Source of the DNA: Sulfurimonas crateris
GTDB lineage: Bacteria; Campylobacterota; Campylobacteria; Campylobacterales; Sulfurimonadaceae
Assembly (NCBI GenBank): GCA_945883795.1
Contig: CAMCYC010000003.1
Coordinates: 1 to 64,000 of the forward strand
Reading direction: 5' to 3'
Length of the DNA: 64,000 nt
The notes under the pieces were generated by a model. It saw nothing but the letters and a program-made list of their open reading frames with translations, was not told where the DNA came from and ran no database searches. A program made the translations under genes and the position numbers. This document shows, piece after piece, positions 63,544 to 64,000 of the stretch (positions within the stretch are counted from its first letter, which is position 1; the number at the start of each line of letters is the position of its first letter).

Positions 63544-63569
63544 GAAATAAAATAAAAAAAGAATGAAAT

Positions 63570-63797
63570 ATGAAAACATTATCCACATGCGAAAGAGGGG
63601 AAAAGTTAAAAGTTGTGAAGTTGTACGCTGATACAGATTTAAAACAACGGCTTATATCTTTTGGTATTATGAAAGAGGCAATTATAGAGGTGCTAGAACA
63701 TGCACCTGCAAAAAGTACCATAGAAATTAAAGTTGGCAAAATGAGAGTAGCTCTTCGAGCAAAAGAAGCCCAAATGATAGAGGTAGAAACAGTATGA
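63570..63797 (+). CDS. feoA: Ferrous iron transport protein A
   Basis: 75 aa SH3-like: LISFGIMKEAIIEVLEHAP...IEIKVGKMRVALRAKEAQMIEVE; precedes feoB. Confidence 0.88.
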   Translation: MKTLSTCERGEKLKVVKLYADTDLKQRLISFGIMKEAIIEVLEHAPAKSTIEIKVGKMRVALRAKEAQMIEVETV

Positions 63798-64000
63798 GTC
63801 AAATAATAGAAAAATCTTGTCCAGTGATGGCAAAGCATCTAAAAATAGCGTTGGTTGGTCAGCCAAATGTTGGCAAAAGTATGCTTATTAATTCCATTTC
63901 AAATGCACATTTACAAGTTGGAAATTTTACAGGTGTGACAGTTGAGAAGTCTGAGGTTTTATTTGATTATAAAGATTACCATTTTACAGTGGTTGATTTG
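63794..64000 (+). CDS. feoB: Ferrous iron transport protein B, truncated by window end
   Basis: IALVGQPNVGKSMLINSISNAHLQVGNFTGVTVEKSEV (G1 motif); 4-bp overlap with feoA. Confidence 0.9.
   Translation, partial: MSQIIEKSCPVMAKHLKIALVGQPNVGKSMLINSISNAHLQVGNFTGVTVEKSEVLFDYKDYHFTVVDL

Noticed and set aside
1-64000. CRISPR arrays, transposons, prophage, toxin-antitoxin or defence islands
   Set aside because: No regularly spaced repeats, transposases, integrases, phage structural genes or recognised defence genes found by eye.
1-64000. Apparent abundance of CATG/CCATGG words as uptake or restriction-related signal
   Set aside because: Impression only; could not be counted against expectation. 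A k-mer enrichment test with codon-shuffled controls would be needed.

Overview
The window looks like a chromosomal segment from a Campylobacterota (Epsilonproteobacteria) bacterium, probably Sulfurimonas/Sulfuricurvum-like. That assignment is inferred from gene content, low GC and synteny; no search was run. Main blocks: (i) the end of a polysaccharide/glycan gene set (epimerase, WecA/MraY-type transferase, PglF/CapD-type dehydratase); (ii) a nuoAB-CD-HIJKLMN operon with a fused NuoCD and no nuoE/F/G, followed by a PflA/PflB-like TPR membrane protein and a tandem-Cache chemoreceptor; (iii) an AmmeMemoRadiSam (AMMECR1 / radical SAM / Memo) triad; (iv) housekeeping genes (pyrG, recJ, hypA, hypE, pyrF, glyQ, ftsH, prmA, cheY, hisA, hisH, waaC, htrB-like, ruvB, panB, trpA); (v) a nine-CXXCH multiheme cytochrome, two tRNAs and a pssA-like gene; (vi) a divergent iron-type locus around one Fur-box-like site: on one side imelysin, di-heme DUF1111-type oxidoreductase, a second imelysin, fatty acid hydroxylase, porin and a MauG/CCP-like di-heme protein; on the other an FMN-binding protein and two small His-containing membrane proteins, facing apbE; (vii) a SiaB/SiaC partner-switch cluster with an HD-GYP protein, an uncharacterised coiled-coil protein and a convergent multi-PAS SpoIIE-type phosphatase; (viii) feoA-feoB (truncated) behind another Fur-box-like site. 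The best candidates for undescribed biology are the Sia/HD-GYP/unknown-protein module, the Fur-centred imelysin plus FMN-binding locus, and the atypical NuoD in a complex I lacking its N-module.
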